Below are positions 31,702-43,639 of a stretch of 64,000 nucleotides of DNA, one piece after another. The stretch lies in assembly GCA_013146195.2 (NCBI GenBank), contig CM028377.1, forward strand, positions 107,548,094-107,612,093, in the 5' to 3' direction. The notes below the pieces were generated by a model that searched no databases, had not been told where the DNA came from, and saw only the letters and a program-made list of their open reading frames with translations. How positions within the stretch are numbered: position 1 is the stretch's first letter; each line of letters begins with the position of its first letter. Both the position numbers and the translations under genes were made by a program. The stretch comes from Codonopsis lanceolata. Lineage: Eukaryota > Streptophyta > Magnoliopsida > Asterales > Campanulaceae.

Positions 31702-34700
31702 CTAGCTACCAAAAATATTATCCACAAATTCTACAAAGGGATTAGATCCCTGCAAAACCGCCTCGGAACACCAAAAAAACAGCATCTGTAGAATCTGATT
31801 TTTAATCTCTTCCGAGGTCTTTTCCTTGTTCTCGAAAGCTCTAAGGTTCCTTTCTTTCCAAATGGCCCAACACACCGCCAACGGTGCAGCATCCCAGAAA
31901 CTATTTTTTCTTCTACGCTTATACAGGTTCCAACACAAGAGGAGCTGTTTAATCGAATTTGGCATCACCCAAGTAACCTTGAATAAACTCAGCACATAGC
32001 TCCAAATCTCCCTTGCGAAAGGGGAATGAATTAGAAGGTGATTCACACTTTCTTCATCCCTTTTGCACATAAAGCACCGGTTAGTATAGATTTTCTTTCG
32101 CCTTCTCAAATTATCCCCTGTTAAGATGGCTTCAAGCGCGGCTTCCCACATAAAAAACCCCACTCTAGATGGAGCCCTTGACTTCCACACACTCATCCAC
32201 GGAAAGGCCCTGTTACTCGTCACCAGAAGTTGGTATAGGGACTTAACCGAGAAAGTCTTTTCTTTCTTCCCATTCCACACAACGGTATCGTCAGAATTCT
32301 TGTCCATCTTTTGCTTATACAACAGCTCAAGAAAGGCCCCAAGAGTATCAATCTCCCAATCTTGCATGTTCCTCCTAAAAGCAGGATTACAAACGACTAT
32401 TCCACCATCAACTAGCACTACTGAGCTAACAAACTCTTCCTTATTAACAGCTAGCTGAAACAAAGACGGGAAGGCTCCCTGCAACTCCAAATCCCCGCAC
32501 CACTTATCTCGCCAAAATTTGATCAAGTCCCCTTTACCCATATTGAAGGAGATAAAACGTTTCACCATATCACATCTTTTTCTGATGCTTTTCCAAACCC
32601 CCACCCCTACACTTGGGATCCCACAAATGATTCCCTAACCCATACTTGGCCACCACTACTTTCCTCCAAAGAGCTCCCTTTTTTCTGTCAAATAACGCCA
32701 CAACCATTTTCCCACAAGAGCGGAGTTAAAAGCTTTAAGCCTTTTGACTCCCAATCCTCCATTCTTCAAATTGTAACAGACTAAATCCCACTTCACCAAG
32801 TGATACTTTCTTCCTTCCATTTGGCCTTCCCATAAAAAATCTCTTTCCAGTTTTTCCAATCTCTTGGCCACTGAAACCGGAATATCAAAAATAGACATGA
32901 AGTAAATAGGCAAGCTAGATAACATACTCTTGACTAAAGTCGATCTGCCACCCTTTGACAAGTACTGCTTTTTCCAACCCACTAATCTCGAACCTTTCGA
33001 TAACCGGATTCCATACATCTTTATTGGAAGAATGTGCCCCAAGAGGTAAGCCAAGGTAAGAAGTCAGGAGGGTACCAGCCCTACAACCAAAGAAGTCCGC
33101 CATACTACCAATAGAATCCACCATCCCAACAATCATACGTCTTATGAATGTTAATCTTCAAACCTGAGGCAGCCTGGAAGAATAAAAGAACCATCCGAAA
33201 ATACCCCAATTGCCTCGCCTCCGCATGACAAAACACCAAAGTATCATCCGCGAAAAGCAGGTGAGAGACCATCAACTCAGAACCTCTTTCCCTACTAATT
33301 TGAAACCTGCTAATGAAACCTCTTGAAATGGAAACATCAATAATCCTGCTTAGAGCTTCCATCACAATAATGAAGAGAGACAGAGAGAGGGGATCTCCAT
33401 GGCGAAGCCCCCTCAAGCTAGCAAAGAACCCCATCGGCTCCCGTTCACCAAGACTGAGAATCTGACCGAAAGAAATACAGAATAGAATCCACTCCCTCCA
33501 ACATCTCTCAAACCCCATCCTAGACAACAAATAATCCAGGAATCGCGAGCTCACATGATCATATGTCTTTTCTATATCCAACTTACAAATTAGACCTGCC
33601 TCTCCACTGCGAATCCTCGAGTCCACAGCCTCATTAGCAATGAGCACCGCATCTGTGATTTGACGACCACCCACAAAAGCATGACGAGAATCTAATATCA
33701 CTTTCCCTCGCACCTTTTTAATCAGATAGAGAGAACTTTCGCGATAATCTTGTACACCCCCCCCAATTAGACTGATGGCCTAAAGTCTTTTATGCCCTCC
33801 GTACCTGCCTTTTTTGGAATGAGCGCAATGAAGGATGCGTTGAAGCTCCTCTCAAATCTCCGGTGGGCATGGAAAAAATTGAAGACCCCCATCAGATCAT
33901 CCTTTAACAACTCCCAACATTACTGAAAAAAAGTCATTAGAGCTTTATCTCCTCTCATACCTCGGACTGCTACGAACACTTCCTCTTCAGAAAAAGGAAT
34001 TTCCAACCCCCTATGATCATCCGGGTTGAGAGTTTTAAAAGTAACCCCCTCCAATTTAATAAACGAGTCCTCTTCTTCCGTGTACAAGTCTTCATAGAAA
34101 CCTGCTATGCCCTCCCTGATTTCATCCTCACCTACTAGCGTAACCCGTTACTACCTACCTTTCGAATCTGATTACTTTGCTTGTGAATGCTTGCCAATCG
34201 ATGAAAAAACCTTGTATTATTATCACCTTCCCGCAGCCACTGAACTTGAGATTCTGTCTCCAGCTGATTTCCTCACTTTTGAGGAGTCTTTGAATTTTTT
34301 ATTGGAGCAAAGATCTTCGAGCAGAGTCCTCCCTATTCAATCCATTGGCACCTTCTTTCTCATCCAAGGATCTCCCCTCTTCAAGGGATTTTTCAAAGTC
34401 TTTCTGTTTGTTCCACCTTTTAAGGTCCTCTTTCAAGCACTTAAATTTACTCACGAACCTGAAACAGGGATCACCATCTACCAAATAGGATTGCCATTTA
34501 TTCTTCACCCAATCCAGAAAGCCAGACTCGTCAAACCACATTATTTCAAAACGAAAGGGAGACTTTGCTTTTAGCACTCCTTCACACTTAAGAACAAGAG
34601 GGACGGACATGGTCTCAGATTATCCTTGGTAAACATGTTTGAGAACTCCCCCCAAAACCCTCAACCCACCCTGTCGACACAAGGAACCTGTCAATTTTCA

Positions 34701-35289
34701 AACATCGACTCATCTCACTGTTTCTTGACTACGTGAAAGTTCCCCCTACAAGAGGTATATCAACTAACTCCATCTCATTAATGAAGTCATTAAAATCTAC
34801 CATGGCAGGAGAGAAATCCCTAGCCCTGGTTCGTTCATGTGGGAATCTGATTACCATTAAAATCCCCGCCAATACACCAAGGAGATTTCCACCTATCAAA
34901 AACTGCTTTAAGTTCTGCCCACAAACCTCTATGATCTGCATCCACACAAGGCCCATATACACCCGAAAAAATCCACCTCAATCCGTTATTGTTGTTCTCA
35001 AACAGGCACGAGATAGAGTACTTGCCAACCAACACTCCCATTCTGTCCACGACTCTACTATCCCAAATCACTAGAATACCTCCAGAAGTCCCAATAGCAT
35101 CCAAATGCTCCCATTTAGACCATCTACCACCTCCCACACTCATAACTAGCTGTCTATCAACTTTCTCCATTTCAGTTTCCTGTAAACAAATCACATGAGG
35201 TTTCCATCTCGTTAACGTGCTTTTATCACTAACCTTTTGGACTCATCATTAATACCCCTCACATTCCAAGAGATAATACGCATATCCAT
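31702..35289 (-). pseudogene. LINE ORF2 remnant (APE endonuclease, RT, zf-RVT)
   Basis: It starts at an ATG at 35289 (or 35283), giving RIISWNVRGIND, the classic plant L1 endonuclease start. The endonuclease continues with CLQETEMEK, GTSGGILVIWDS and GGDFN. RT has VGGRQITDAVLIANE, CKLDIEKTYDHV, GLRHGDPLSLSLF and the catalytic LLFADDTLVF (FADD at 33254-33243). The C-terminal frame 32604-31702 holds the zinc-binding CFMCKRDEESVNHLLIHSPF. Frameshifts near 34840, 34650, 33750, 33110 and 32630 make it non-functional. Confidence 0.9.
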
Positions 35290-35772
35290 AACAAAAACTG
35301 GTAAAAAATATTAATACTCAAACCCCCTTTACCCCTTCTCTCCACTTGGTCAAAGTTCAGGCTGCAACTAAGATTCTTTAACTCCTTGTTGCTGCGAACT
35401 CGACACCCTTCTCTATTTCCAGGAGTTTATCTTCGGTCTCGTTTGGTGAGGCGTTTTGAAAACGCAGCTTTTTCAAAACGCAGCGTTTTTAAAAAGCAGC
35501 ATTTTCAAAATACAGTTTTATTTTTGTAAACACGTTTGGAAAACTATTTCAAAACGCTATTTTTCATAAACAGAGTAGTTGTAAACGTAGCATATTTTTA
35601 AAACGCTACAAATTTGAGCTTTTTAAAACGCTCCACATTTTTAAAACGCTGCGTTTTTTACCAGCGTTTTGACCAAAATACTCCACCAAACAAGCACTTC
35701 ATAGTCTTTACACGACACCCACAAAAATTTCCCAAAACCTTTCATCCTCCTGCTAACCCACACTGAGATATT

Positions 35773-37869
35773 CTATTTATCCTCCGTACCGGTCGGTAAT
35801 TCATTCTCTTGTTCCCATTCTGGAGGTACCACATTCAACAGTGAACAATTCAAAGGGGTTTCTTGAAGAACCTCGGGAGAACCTATGTGAGGCGTAATAG
35901 CATTTGGTCCAACCTTCTCATGTGGACAGTCAACCCGAGTATCTGACCCGTGATTACTACAATCATTGCCGCCTGGAGACCTGTTCTCTCTTTCTTGCGT
36001 CTCGTGATGACTCCTCCATGTAGCAGACTCAGGAATAACTTCATTTTTTCTGCTCGAAACATCATTTTCCATCTGCTCGCATCCGTCATCTACTCCCCCA
36101 CTAGCTTCCGGTACACATTCCGATAATTCCGCCGAACTATTATCTCTTTCTCGCGACTCCCTTTGCTTCCTAAATCCTAATCTCTGAAGAGGCGGTCTCC
36201 ACCTCCTTTGAAATACTGGAACCTTCCTCCGCCATGTGAACACAACCTGTAACTTCGCCCGCCACTATGTCTAAGTCAAGCTCCGTCCTCGATAGTTTCG
36301 TTGCCGTATTGGGCTCGACCCCATGGTTAGGGCCTACATCCTCAAGGCCCATACCCCCAGAGCATTTCCTCCAAGCTTCATGCCCCTCTCCAATAAGAGA
36401 AAGAAATGCCCACTAATCGGGCCCACCCCTCCTCCTTGGGTACCCCCTACTTCCGCACTACCATTTCTCTGGCCCAAATCAATTTCTTTTGAAGAACCTT
36501 CCCCAAGATCAGAGCCTCCCTTAGCCCCGTAAACAGGCCCACTACTACCTTCCTTGGAATGACCCAAATCACCAGAATTTTTATCCCTGCCAAAAACAAC
36601 GTCGCCTGATTTCATCAATTTATATTTTGAATTCTTGTCTACCCACGTGCCGGTGCCAGACCTGTTGTGGTGCTGATGGAATCTCTGCAATTGTCTTTCT
36701 CCACACCCTCTCAGCCCGCGCGTGTGTTTCTCTACCCTCTTCACTCCCGATCGGCCTCGGAGCAAAGGAGCCGTTTCTACCACCACCACCACCGCCACCA
36801 AACCTCACCCACAGCCGACAAAAGGTAGCCGTCTCCGCCCAAATAGGGACCTCGAAGATTCTTCCACCAACTCCAATTTTAATTTGGTGTTTTTTTCCCA
36901 AACCGAACGAGAATTTTTGCCCATCTCAAATCCGACCTGTTATTCGTCTCCTTAGCCACATCCACAAATCCCCCCACATACGTCTCCTACCTTCTGAAAA
37001 ACCTTTGTCCCCCAAAGATGCAGAGGTAACCCTAGAGCTCGAATCCACGCCAAATATGGTTTGTGCCCTTCGCGATGGCATCCCGCCACTGGGTTCCAAA
37101 AATTCAATAGGAGGGACTGTTGATTCACTACCCAATCCTTAGCCGAGAGAATCCTTTAGCTTCTTTCTTTTAATGGGAACTCAAAGAGGACGTATTTACC
37201 ATGCATATCAATTACCCGAACACCTCCTGCCGTCTTCCATCGTTTGTCAACCCACTGTTGAATCTCCAATCTATCCGTAATTGGGTAGTCCAAATCTCCA
37301 ACTCTACGCACCAAACACCTATCCAGATACTCCAAGGCTCCCAAACACGAACTTTCTTCAACCTGAAAATCAACTCCACTGTATCCCGACCTTCGGCCAT
37401 AACAGATTAACACTAAATCAGGAAACGGAGGGATCTCCGCTACCACTTTGTAGTATCTTGGCATCCTTTTTTGATCAATAGGCCTAGCCTGAGTAAACCT
37501 CTTAAGCTTTTCCGCCACCCACACCCACCCTTGATTTTCCACATCCTCTAATCATCCTTTAATCAGAATTTTGATGAACAGTCCCAAGGCGTTACTCTCC
37601 TTTGCCACCAGGATTTCGCGACTCCTTCCTTGCCTCTTTTTCCAACATAGACCTCTAAAAACTGAGAAATTGCACAAAAGAGCACATACCCATTTGAACT
37701 CCACCGAAGAAAGAAAAGCTTCATGGGGTCTGCCTCTATATCTTTCCACCACCCGGAACTCGAAATGCTCCTTCCCAGCACTCCTATACACTTTGAAAGT
37801 CTTCTTCCCGCACTGAAAAATCACCCTGTCATCGCTGCTCATCTTCCTCCCCCACACCTTCTTATTCAT
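35773..37869 (-). pseudogene. LINE ORF1 remnant
   Basis: Frames at 37869-37552 and 37542-37156 contain the plant-LINE ORF1 N-terminal module (DUF4283-like: VRVIDMHGKYVLFEFPLKE). A further frame at 36901-36334 starts GKKHQIKIGVGGRIFEVPIW, resembling the first module's start. A Glu/Ser-rich region, 36243-35773, follows. No intact CCHC knuckle was found. Assignment relies on position before ORF2. Confidence 0.6.
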
Positions 37870-38378
37870 TTACAGAGGCACATACAACAAACAAATATGT
37901 GTGTTTGGGCGTGTGTGTGTGTGTGCGTGTTTGCATGTGTGTGTGTGTGTGTGTTGTGATTAGTGAATAATAGTATATGTAAGAGAGTAATACCCATAAA
38001 TGATGTTGCTTATTGAGTATTATCCGGATAATACCATTTATTAATGGATAGAATTGGGTATTATCTTATAACACCCATCAACCTTAATGGGTGTTATCCG
38101 AACCTTAATGGGTTCGCTGCTCATCTTCCTCCCCCACACCTTCTTATTCATTTACAGAGGCACATACAACAAACAAATATGTGTGTTTGGGCATGTGTGT
38201 GTGTGTGTTTGCATGTGTGTGTGTGTGTTGTGATTAGTGAATAATAGTATATGTAAGAGAGTAATACCCATAAATGATGTTGCTTATTGAGTATTATCCG
38301 GATAATACCATTTATTAATGGATAGAATTAGGTATTATCTTATAACACCCATCAACCTTAATGGGTGTTATCCTAACC
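37833..38378. repeat. Tandem duplication of about 273 bp
   Basis: Starting at cgctgctcatcttcctcccc, the segments 37833-38105 and 38106-38378 are almost identical, including a (TG)n tract of differing length. Each copy begins with the last 37 bases of LINE ORF1, so the duplication postdates the LINE insertion. Confidence 0.9.
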
Positions 38379-38617
38379 TTAATGGGTGTTATCCTAGAAC
38401 CCAAGGGGTGGGAGAGATGGCAAGGACACTCACACAAAGACCTTAAGGCCCTTGGTTTCAATCCACATACTAAAAAATAGATGTTATCCTATAGCACCCA
38501 TTAGGTTTAATGGGCGTTATTGGATAATACCCAAAACTACCCACTAACTATATTAGGTAGATAATAGTTTTATCCAAATTTAACTGGTAACACCCAATTG
38601 CCACTCCTACATACGGC

Positions 38618-40036
38618 ATATCGCATGGCCCTCCTGGAGCCTCAAGCACGCAGCACAAGGCAAGGTGCAAGCTTCAACAAGTGAAGGACATAGTTCCATA
38701 TTGAAAATTCAGCCATGAATAAGCATTTTTTAGGATTGACTATTCATTCCTAAATCATAATGAATTACATGAAATATCAAGTCCTAGCAACAATAGGAAA
38801 GCAAATAAACACCGAAAAGTGAAAACAAATAACTGAAGAAGCAAGAATTAACATAGACTGACCAAAAAAAAAAAGTAAGATAAACAAGCAAAAATTTAGA
38901 AGAAGAGTCAGGACATAGGAGGGAATAAAATTAGGAACAGAGAATTAACAATAGAGTTAGGAAAAACAATGAGATGAGAGGGAAGTGGAAACTTCTCAGT
39001 TCACTGGAAGAAAGAAATAATGAAAGAGGAGACAAAAGAATGAAAAAAAAGGATAAGCCCACTTATCCAGAGTTCGCCGGGTGATGTAATTGCCTGAGGG
39101 AGTAGAGTGAGTCACTCCAATTGAGGGCTTGACCAAAGAGATTAGGTTTCAATAGACATTAGAATGGCGTCATATGAGGCAGAAAGTTTAAATTTGTTCT
39201 ACAGAACTATTATTGAACGTTTCTCACAGCAGTGGATAATAATTACAAAAACAGAAGTGTCTTTCTCATTGTCCAACACAAGAACTAGGGCAAGACACAC
39301 CTCAACAGAACCTTGGACCCTCATGCTTCTTACAAAAGGCGTGCACCTTTAGCAAGTCAATAATTATCAATCTAAAACCTAACTATCGCAACACTAGATG
39401 TTAAGTATGAATTTCGACAGTAAGTTGCAGCTTGAACCTTTATTAAGCTACCAACAACCACTTGATTGTAGCATCATCAGACAATAATTTGCAGTTCAGA
39501 ACCTAATTAAGCTACAACCAAACACATTTTTGAATCACCCAACAAAAAAAGAACATTAAGTCTACATTGCCAAAACCAAAAACTAGTCTACTTATGTTAG
39601 CGTGACAAAAGTGACTGTGGCATTTCATCGAGCAGGTGGTGTGCAAGCTGATCAAACTAAAACAGCTCATGGAAATTAAAGGTCTTTCTCGAATGTCACA
39701 GATCCTATAATTACAATGATTAAAACAGAAATCAAATCAATATGGGTGGTATAAAACCTTGATTTTTCTGACGAAGTTCAACGCCGACTCAGTTTTGAAT
39801 TTTCGGTCGCATTGTTTCACCACGACACAAGAGAGACAGTGAGAGCGTGACTAACTAAGCGGCTCGGGTTGGCTTGAGTTCCGGTTGCACACCTTTTGGG
39901 CTGAACTTTTAGCAGTTGCCAGGCCTGCAGGCTAGGAGACTAGGAAGTTTATGATATGGACCAGATTCTAACTCTAAAACAGTAAGTTAAAGCTGGGCCA
40001 GGTTTTCATTGTCAAGGACTGGTTGGGCTAGTGACA
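38618..40036. other. Intergenic DNA, no gene seen
   Basis: 1.4 kb with only short frames on both strands. No conserved motif recognised. It could include distal ELP4 regulatory sequence. Confidence 0.4.
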
Positions 40037-41187
40037 ACTAATATTAGGGGTGGAATCGGGACGGGACCCGTCCCGATTAGCCTTATCCCGATCCCGATCC
40101 CGTCCCGATAGAATTCGGGATTTCAATTTCCTTCCCGATCCCGTTCCCGATAAATGTCGGGACCCGACGTGTCGGGATCCCGACATGTCAGGAGATAAAA
40201 ATCCCGTAATCCCGACAAAATAAAATTTGACAAACATCATTAACAAAATTGACCATGAATATCCGTGACATTACTATCAAAGACTAAAGAGAGAACAAAA
40301 TCTAGTTACATGTTTCAGTAAGCAATTAAAAATTGTCAGCCAGTTGCATGCAATTCAAGATATTCCAAAATCCAGTTGAAATTGGTTATGAGTTATGACT
40401 ATTGTATCTTTGGTGTGACAGACGTGTTGAAATTCTTGTATCTATGTTTGAATTACCAGAGCCAGCCCCAGGAAGTTGCTAGAAGAACTAATCAATTCTT
40501 AATAAAACTTGGACTTTCAACATGTCCAGTTGAAATTCTTGTATCTACAAAAGCTATGTCATGTCCAGTTGAAATTCTTGTATCTATGTCATGTCCTGTT
40601 TTTAACTTTTTGTTAACATCATAATTACCAAAGCCCATCCAAGAAACATATTTATGTTGTTTTCCAGTGAACCAGAAATTTACTTCTTATATCTACAATC
40701 TGCATAACCGAACGTTACTAATTATATTCACTATTCTATAATTACTCCTTATGGGCTTAAAAAATGATTAAATAAATCACTTTGTCCCTCTCAAATTTAA
40801 GGTAATATGGTTAACCAAAAAAATTCTCCATTATAAATTACATGTATAGACGTGTATCTAAAAAAAACAGACCAATGTATTAAGCAACATTAACGAAAAA
40901 TCTCTCTTAACACGTCACACCAACCTAATCTCTCTTAAACAGGGTATTTCCATATCCTAAAATCAGCCAATACTTGATACTTCCCATCAACAACTAATCA
41001 AACAAGCAATAAAACCCATAAAATACAACCACACCAAGATAACCTATATATTAAGCAACATTAACGAAAAATCTCTCTATAATTTCAAGAAACTGAATGG
41101 GGCCAACGAATTTGAGGAAGGTAAACACCTAAGATACTAAATCATTTTCATGACTACCACAATCGTAAATCAACGGAACTCCCAATC

Positions 41188-42256
41188 TGATGCGGGTGCA
41201 ATGAAGCCTACTTCAAATGGCAAGAGAGCAACCAAGACTCACGACTGGAAGGGGTTCAAGGGGCTGGTCCTAGCTGGAACATGGAAGGGTGGCACGGCTT
41301 GGAAGGACCTTGCATGGTATTGCATGCAAGGTGGAGACAACACATTTGCTTGGGGCTTGGGCCGTCCTCCATGAAGTGGGAACACAAGGTGTTTTAGTTT
41401 ACTTAGCAATCTGCCATAGGATAGGATTAGTTAAATGTTTTCTAGATAAAACTGGATAGGGAGTAGTTGATTTCAATAACTAGAGGAGGTTTACTTTTCT
41501 TCCAAGATGAGGAATCTTTTTCCAATTAGAGTTAGGACACTTTTTGTAAAGCCTTTTTAAGGCGTTTTCTTCATGAATAAACGGCAGATTTTTGGTGTGA
41601 AAAATATTGGGCAAAGAACGAGTTCGTTCTTCTTCGATTTCTCTTTCAAGGTGAGTGAAGCCTAGGGAGATTAATCAAACGGCGTTCTTTACGACAAGCG
41701 AGTGAAGTTTGTCCAGTGAAGCCGATCTATCCCTTCTCTATTTCTGTTTCTTTTTATCTGTTCGTGGCAACCTGCTCTCCTTTGATAGCAAGTCTGTTTT
41801 GGGCGGCATAAGCTTCAAGTTCGTGGCTGTTTTTGAAGGCAGATTGGACGTGAGTTTAGCACAAGTTTGAGCAGCTTTTGGGCGTGAGTTTTGCTGGAAT
41901 TGGGAGGGTGTTTGGGCAGTCTAAAACCTGCTGTAGTTAGGCATGTGATAGGGGTTGTTGCAAGGAGTTTGTTTGTTAATTGGTTAGTTATTTTTGCAAG
42001 GAAATATTCTGTTCAAAACAAACTTTTTGGGGCTGAATTTATGTAATAGTTTGGAGCAGTTTTAGAGGTTGTAATCTGTCCAATTTAAGCTAGGGGTTTG
42101 GGTCGTAATTTACAAAAGAAATTTCAGAATTTTGAGCAGATTGTAGGAGGGTTTTGTGGCAGGTTTGAGGCTGTTTTGGGAGAGTTTGATTCAGCCATAG
42201 AGCAGTCCAAAAAGCTGGAACAGATTCGGTGATTCAAAGCTTCCGCATACGCATCA
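41188..42256 (+). repeat. 5' LTR of the protease-only element
   Basis: 1069 bp with TG/CA ends. The reading frame for the LTR-encoded C-terminus is open here too (to the stop just after GLGRPP at 41374). A late tttttgtaaagcctttttaa/aataaa region (about 41535-41580) may be the polyadenylation signal. Confidence 0.9.
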
Positions 42257-42258
42257 AG

Positions 42259-42270
42259 TGGTATCAGAGC
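42259..42270 (+). other. Primer-binding site (tRNA-iMet type)
   Basis: TGGTATCAGAGC two bases after the 5' LTR, complementary to the 3' end of plant initiator methionine tRNA. Confidence 0.9.
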
Positions 42271-42304
42271 ACGGCTTTCGTGAATTCTTATTCACGAAAC
42301 GATC

Positions 42305-43639
42305 ATGGAGATTACGGAGCAAAGGGAGAAGATATTTAGAACACGGGAACTGATTCGAGACCGAGTCTGTGTGATAGCGGTGGACGGGGGAAGTTGCATC
42401 AATGGCGTGTCTACTACTTTGATCGAGAAGCTGGGATTGCCTACCACGGTACACCCCATCCCATACGATCTACACAGCCTCCAAAAGAGCACAAGTATAA
42501 GGGTAACACAGCAGGCCCTGGTATCTTTTTCCATAGGGAATTACAAGGAGGAAATCACGTGTGATGTATTGCCGTTGGATAGCTGTCATGTCCTGCTAGG
42601 GCGTCCGTGGCAGTTTGATAGATGTGTGGTGCATCATGGTCAAGAAAATACATATGTTTTGGTGCAGGGAAGGAAGAAATTTGGGTTAAGGCCTTCCACC
42701 GCAATAAAAGATGATGGCAATTCGGTCACGCTACGAACTGTCGAAGAACCAAAGAAAGTGGAGGAGCAGGATTCCTGTTTGATAGCTAGCAAGGAAGAGG
42801 TAAATTGGGATTCAGTACCATCTTCGCAAGAATCAATAACACGAGAATCAGACTTGGTCGCTGATAGTTACGGGGAAGAACAAGCAATCAAGATAGAGCC
42901 AAAAAAAATAAAGAGAAAAAAATCAGAACAGGAACGAGCTGCACATAAAGCCAAGGAAGAATGCAAGGAATTTTCTTCGACAACAAGGACAATAGTGGAA
43001 GACAGTCAAGGGAAGGCTTCGGGTTTTGAAGTAGATGATAATGGGAGTGAGTTGGTAACCAAAACATTCAGCTATGAGGGTCACGGGTTTAGATTCACAT
43101 GCCATATGATTCTTGGAGAAGAGGAAGTCGAACATTGGAAGAGTTTCTTGGAGACTTTCTTCAAGGCAGTGAAGATATATGAGCAGTCCAAGGGAAGTCC
43201 TCAAAGCGTGAAGGAACAAGTGGACGAGCTGTTGAGAGAAGCAAGGAGGAAAGCTAGGTTGTTAGGGTTCGAATTGGGCATGGGGCAACAATTCAAGGAA
43301 GAAAGGTTACCCAAGCATGTGGCAAGTAAAGGCAACGACCAAGTGGAACATAGGCAGCCCGCAATGAAGATCAACTTTCACGAGTTGTTTGAACAGCCAC
43401 AAGTTAAGAAGAGCCAAGGATTGAAGACAATCCTTTTTGAAGAGAGAGGGTATGATGCGGGTGCAATGAAGCCTACTTCAAATGGCAAGAGAGTAACCAA
43501 GACTCACGACTGGAAGGGGTTCAAGGGGCTGGTCCTAGCTGGAACATGGAAGGGTGGCATGGCTTGGAAGGACCTTGCATGGTATTGCATGCAAGGTGGA
43601 GACAACACATTTGCTTGGGGCTTGGGCCGTCCTCCATGA
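42305..43639 (+). CDS. Retrotransposon ORF: retropepsin-like domain plus unknown C-terminal region
   Basis: An uninterrupted 444-residue frame starts 35 bp after the primer site. Residues about 20-110 match the retropepsin-like protease region found in Ty3-gypsy polyproteins (VIAVDGGSC at 23-31, QALVSFSIGNYKEE at 70-83, LLGRPWQFDR at 97-106). The usual catalytic Asp-Ser-Gly reads Asp-Gly-Gly at 27-29, so activity is uncertain. Residues 130-240 are acidic and charged with a basic patch KKIKRKK. Residues 260-330 (YEGHGFRFTCHMI... FLETFFKAVKIYEQSKGSP) are a segment I do not recognise. The last 62 residues are encoded by the 3' LTR and are Trp/Gly-rich (HDWKGFKGLVLAGTWKGG). No gag zinc knuckle, RT or integrase is present. 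Whether it is translated is unknown, but the open frame between LTRs 2% apart suggests selection or youth. Confidence 0.75.
   Translation: MEITEQREKIFRTRELIRDRVCVIAVDGGSCINGVSTTLIEKLGLPTTVHPIPYDLHSLQKSTSIRVTQQALVSFSIGNYKEEITCDVLPLDSCHVLLGRPWQFDRCVVHHGQENTYVLVQGRKKFGLRPSTAIKDDGNSVTLRTVEEPKKVEEQDSCLIASKEEVNWDSVPSSQESITRESDLVADSYGEEQAIKIEPKKIKRKKSEQERAAHKAKEECKEFSSTTRTIVEDSQGKASGFEVDDNGSELVTKTFSYEGHGFRFTCHMILGEEEVEHWKSFLETFFKAVKIYEQSKGSPQSVKEQVDELLREARRKARLLGFELGMGQQFKEERLPKHVASKGNDQVEHRQPAMKINFHELFEQPQVKKSQGLKTILFEERGYDAGAMKPTSNGKRVTKTHDWKGFKGLVLAGTWKGGMAWKDLAWYCMQGGDNTFAWGLGRPP

Larger units (their letters stand above)
31600..37869 (-). mobile_element. Nearly full-length L1-type LINE
   Basis: The - strand order is ORF1 (37869-35773), a spacer, ORF2 with endonuclease, reverse transcriptase and zf-RVT domains (35289-31702), and an A-rich end at about 31600-31625. 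Both ORFs are broken by frameshifts. It lies inside the hAT element, so it inserted after the hAT did. The 5' end is approximate. Confidence 0.9.
30819..38609. mobile_element. hAT element enlarged to 7.8 kb by a nested LINE
   Basis: Ends TAGAGGTGGCAA and TTGCCACTCCTA are near-perfect inverted repeats, and the 8-bp CATACGGC is duplicated perfectly at 30811-30818 and 38610-38617. Both subterminal regions hold many copies of an AATGGGTGTTAT-like word in both orientations. Without the LINE (about 31600-37869) the element would be about 1.5 kb. It carries no transposase and sits about 1 kb upstream of ELP4. Confidence 0.9.

Noticed and set aside
36334..37142. Several 70-170 residue + strand frames with Pro-rich text
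   Set aside because: They are complements of the LINE ORF1 region, and Pro runs come from a GGT/CCA repeat.
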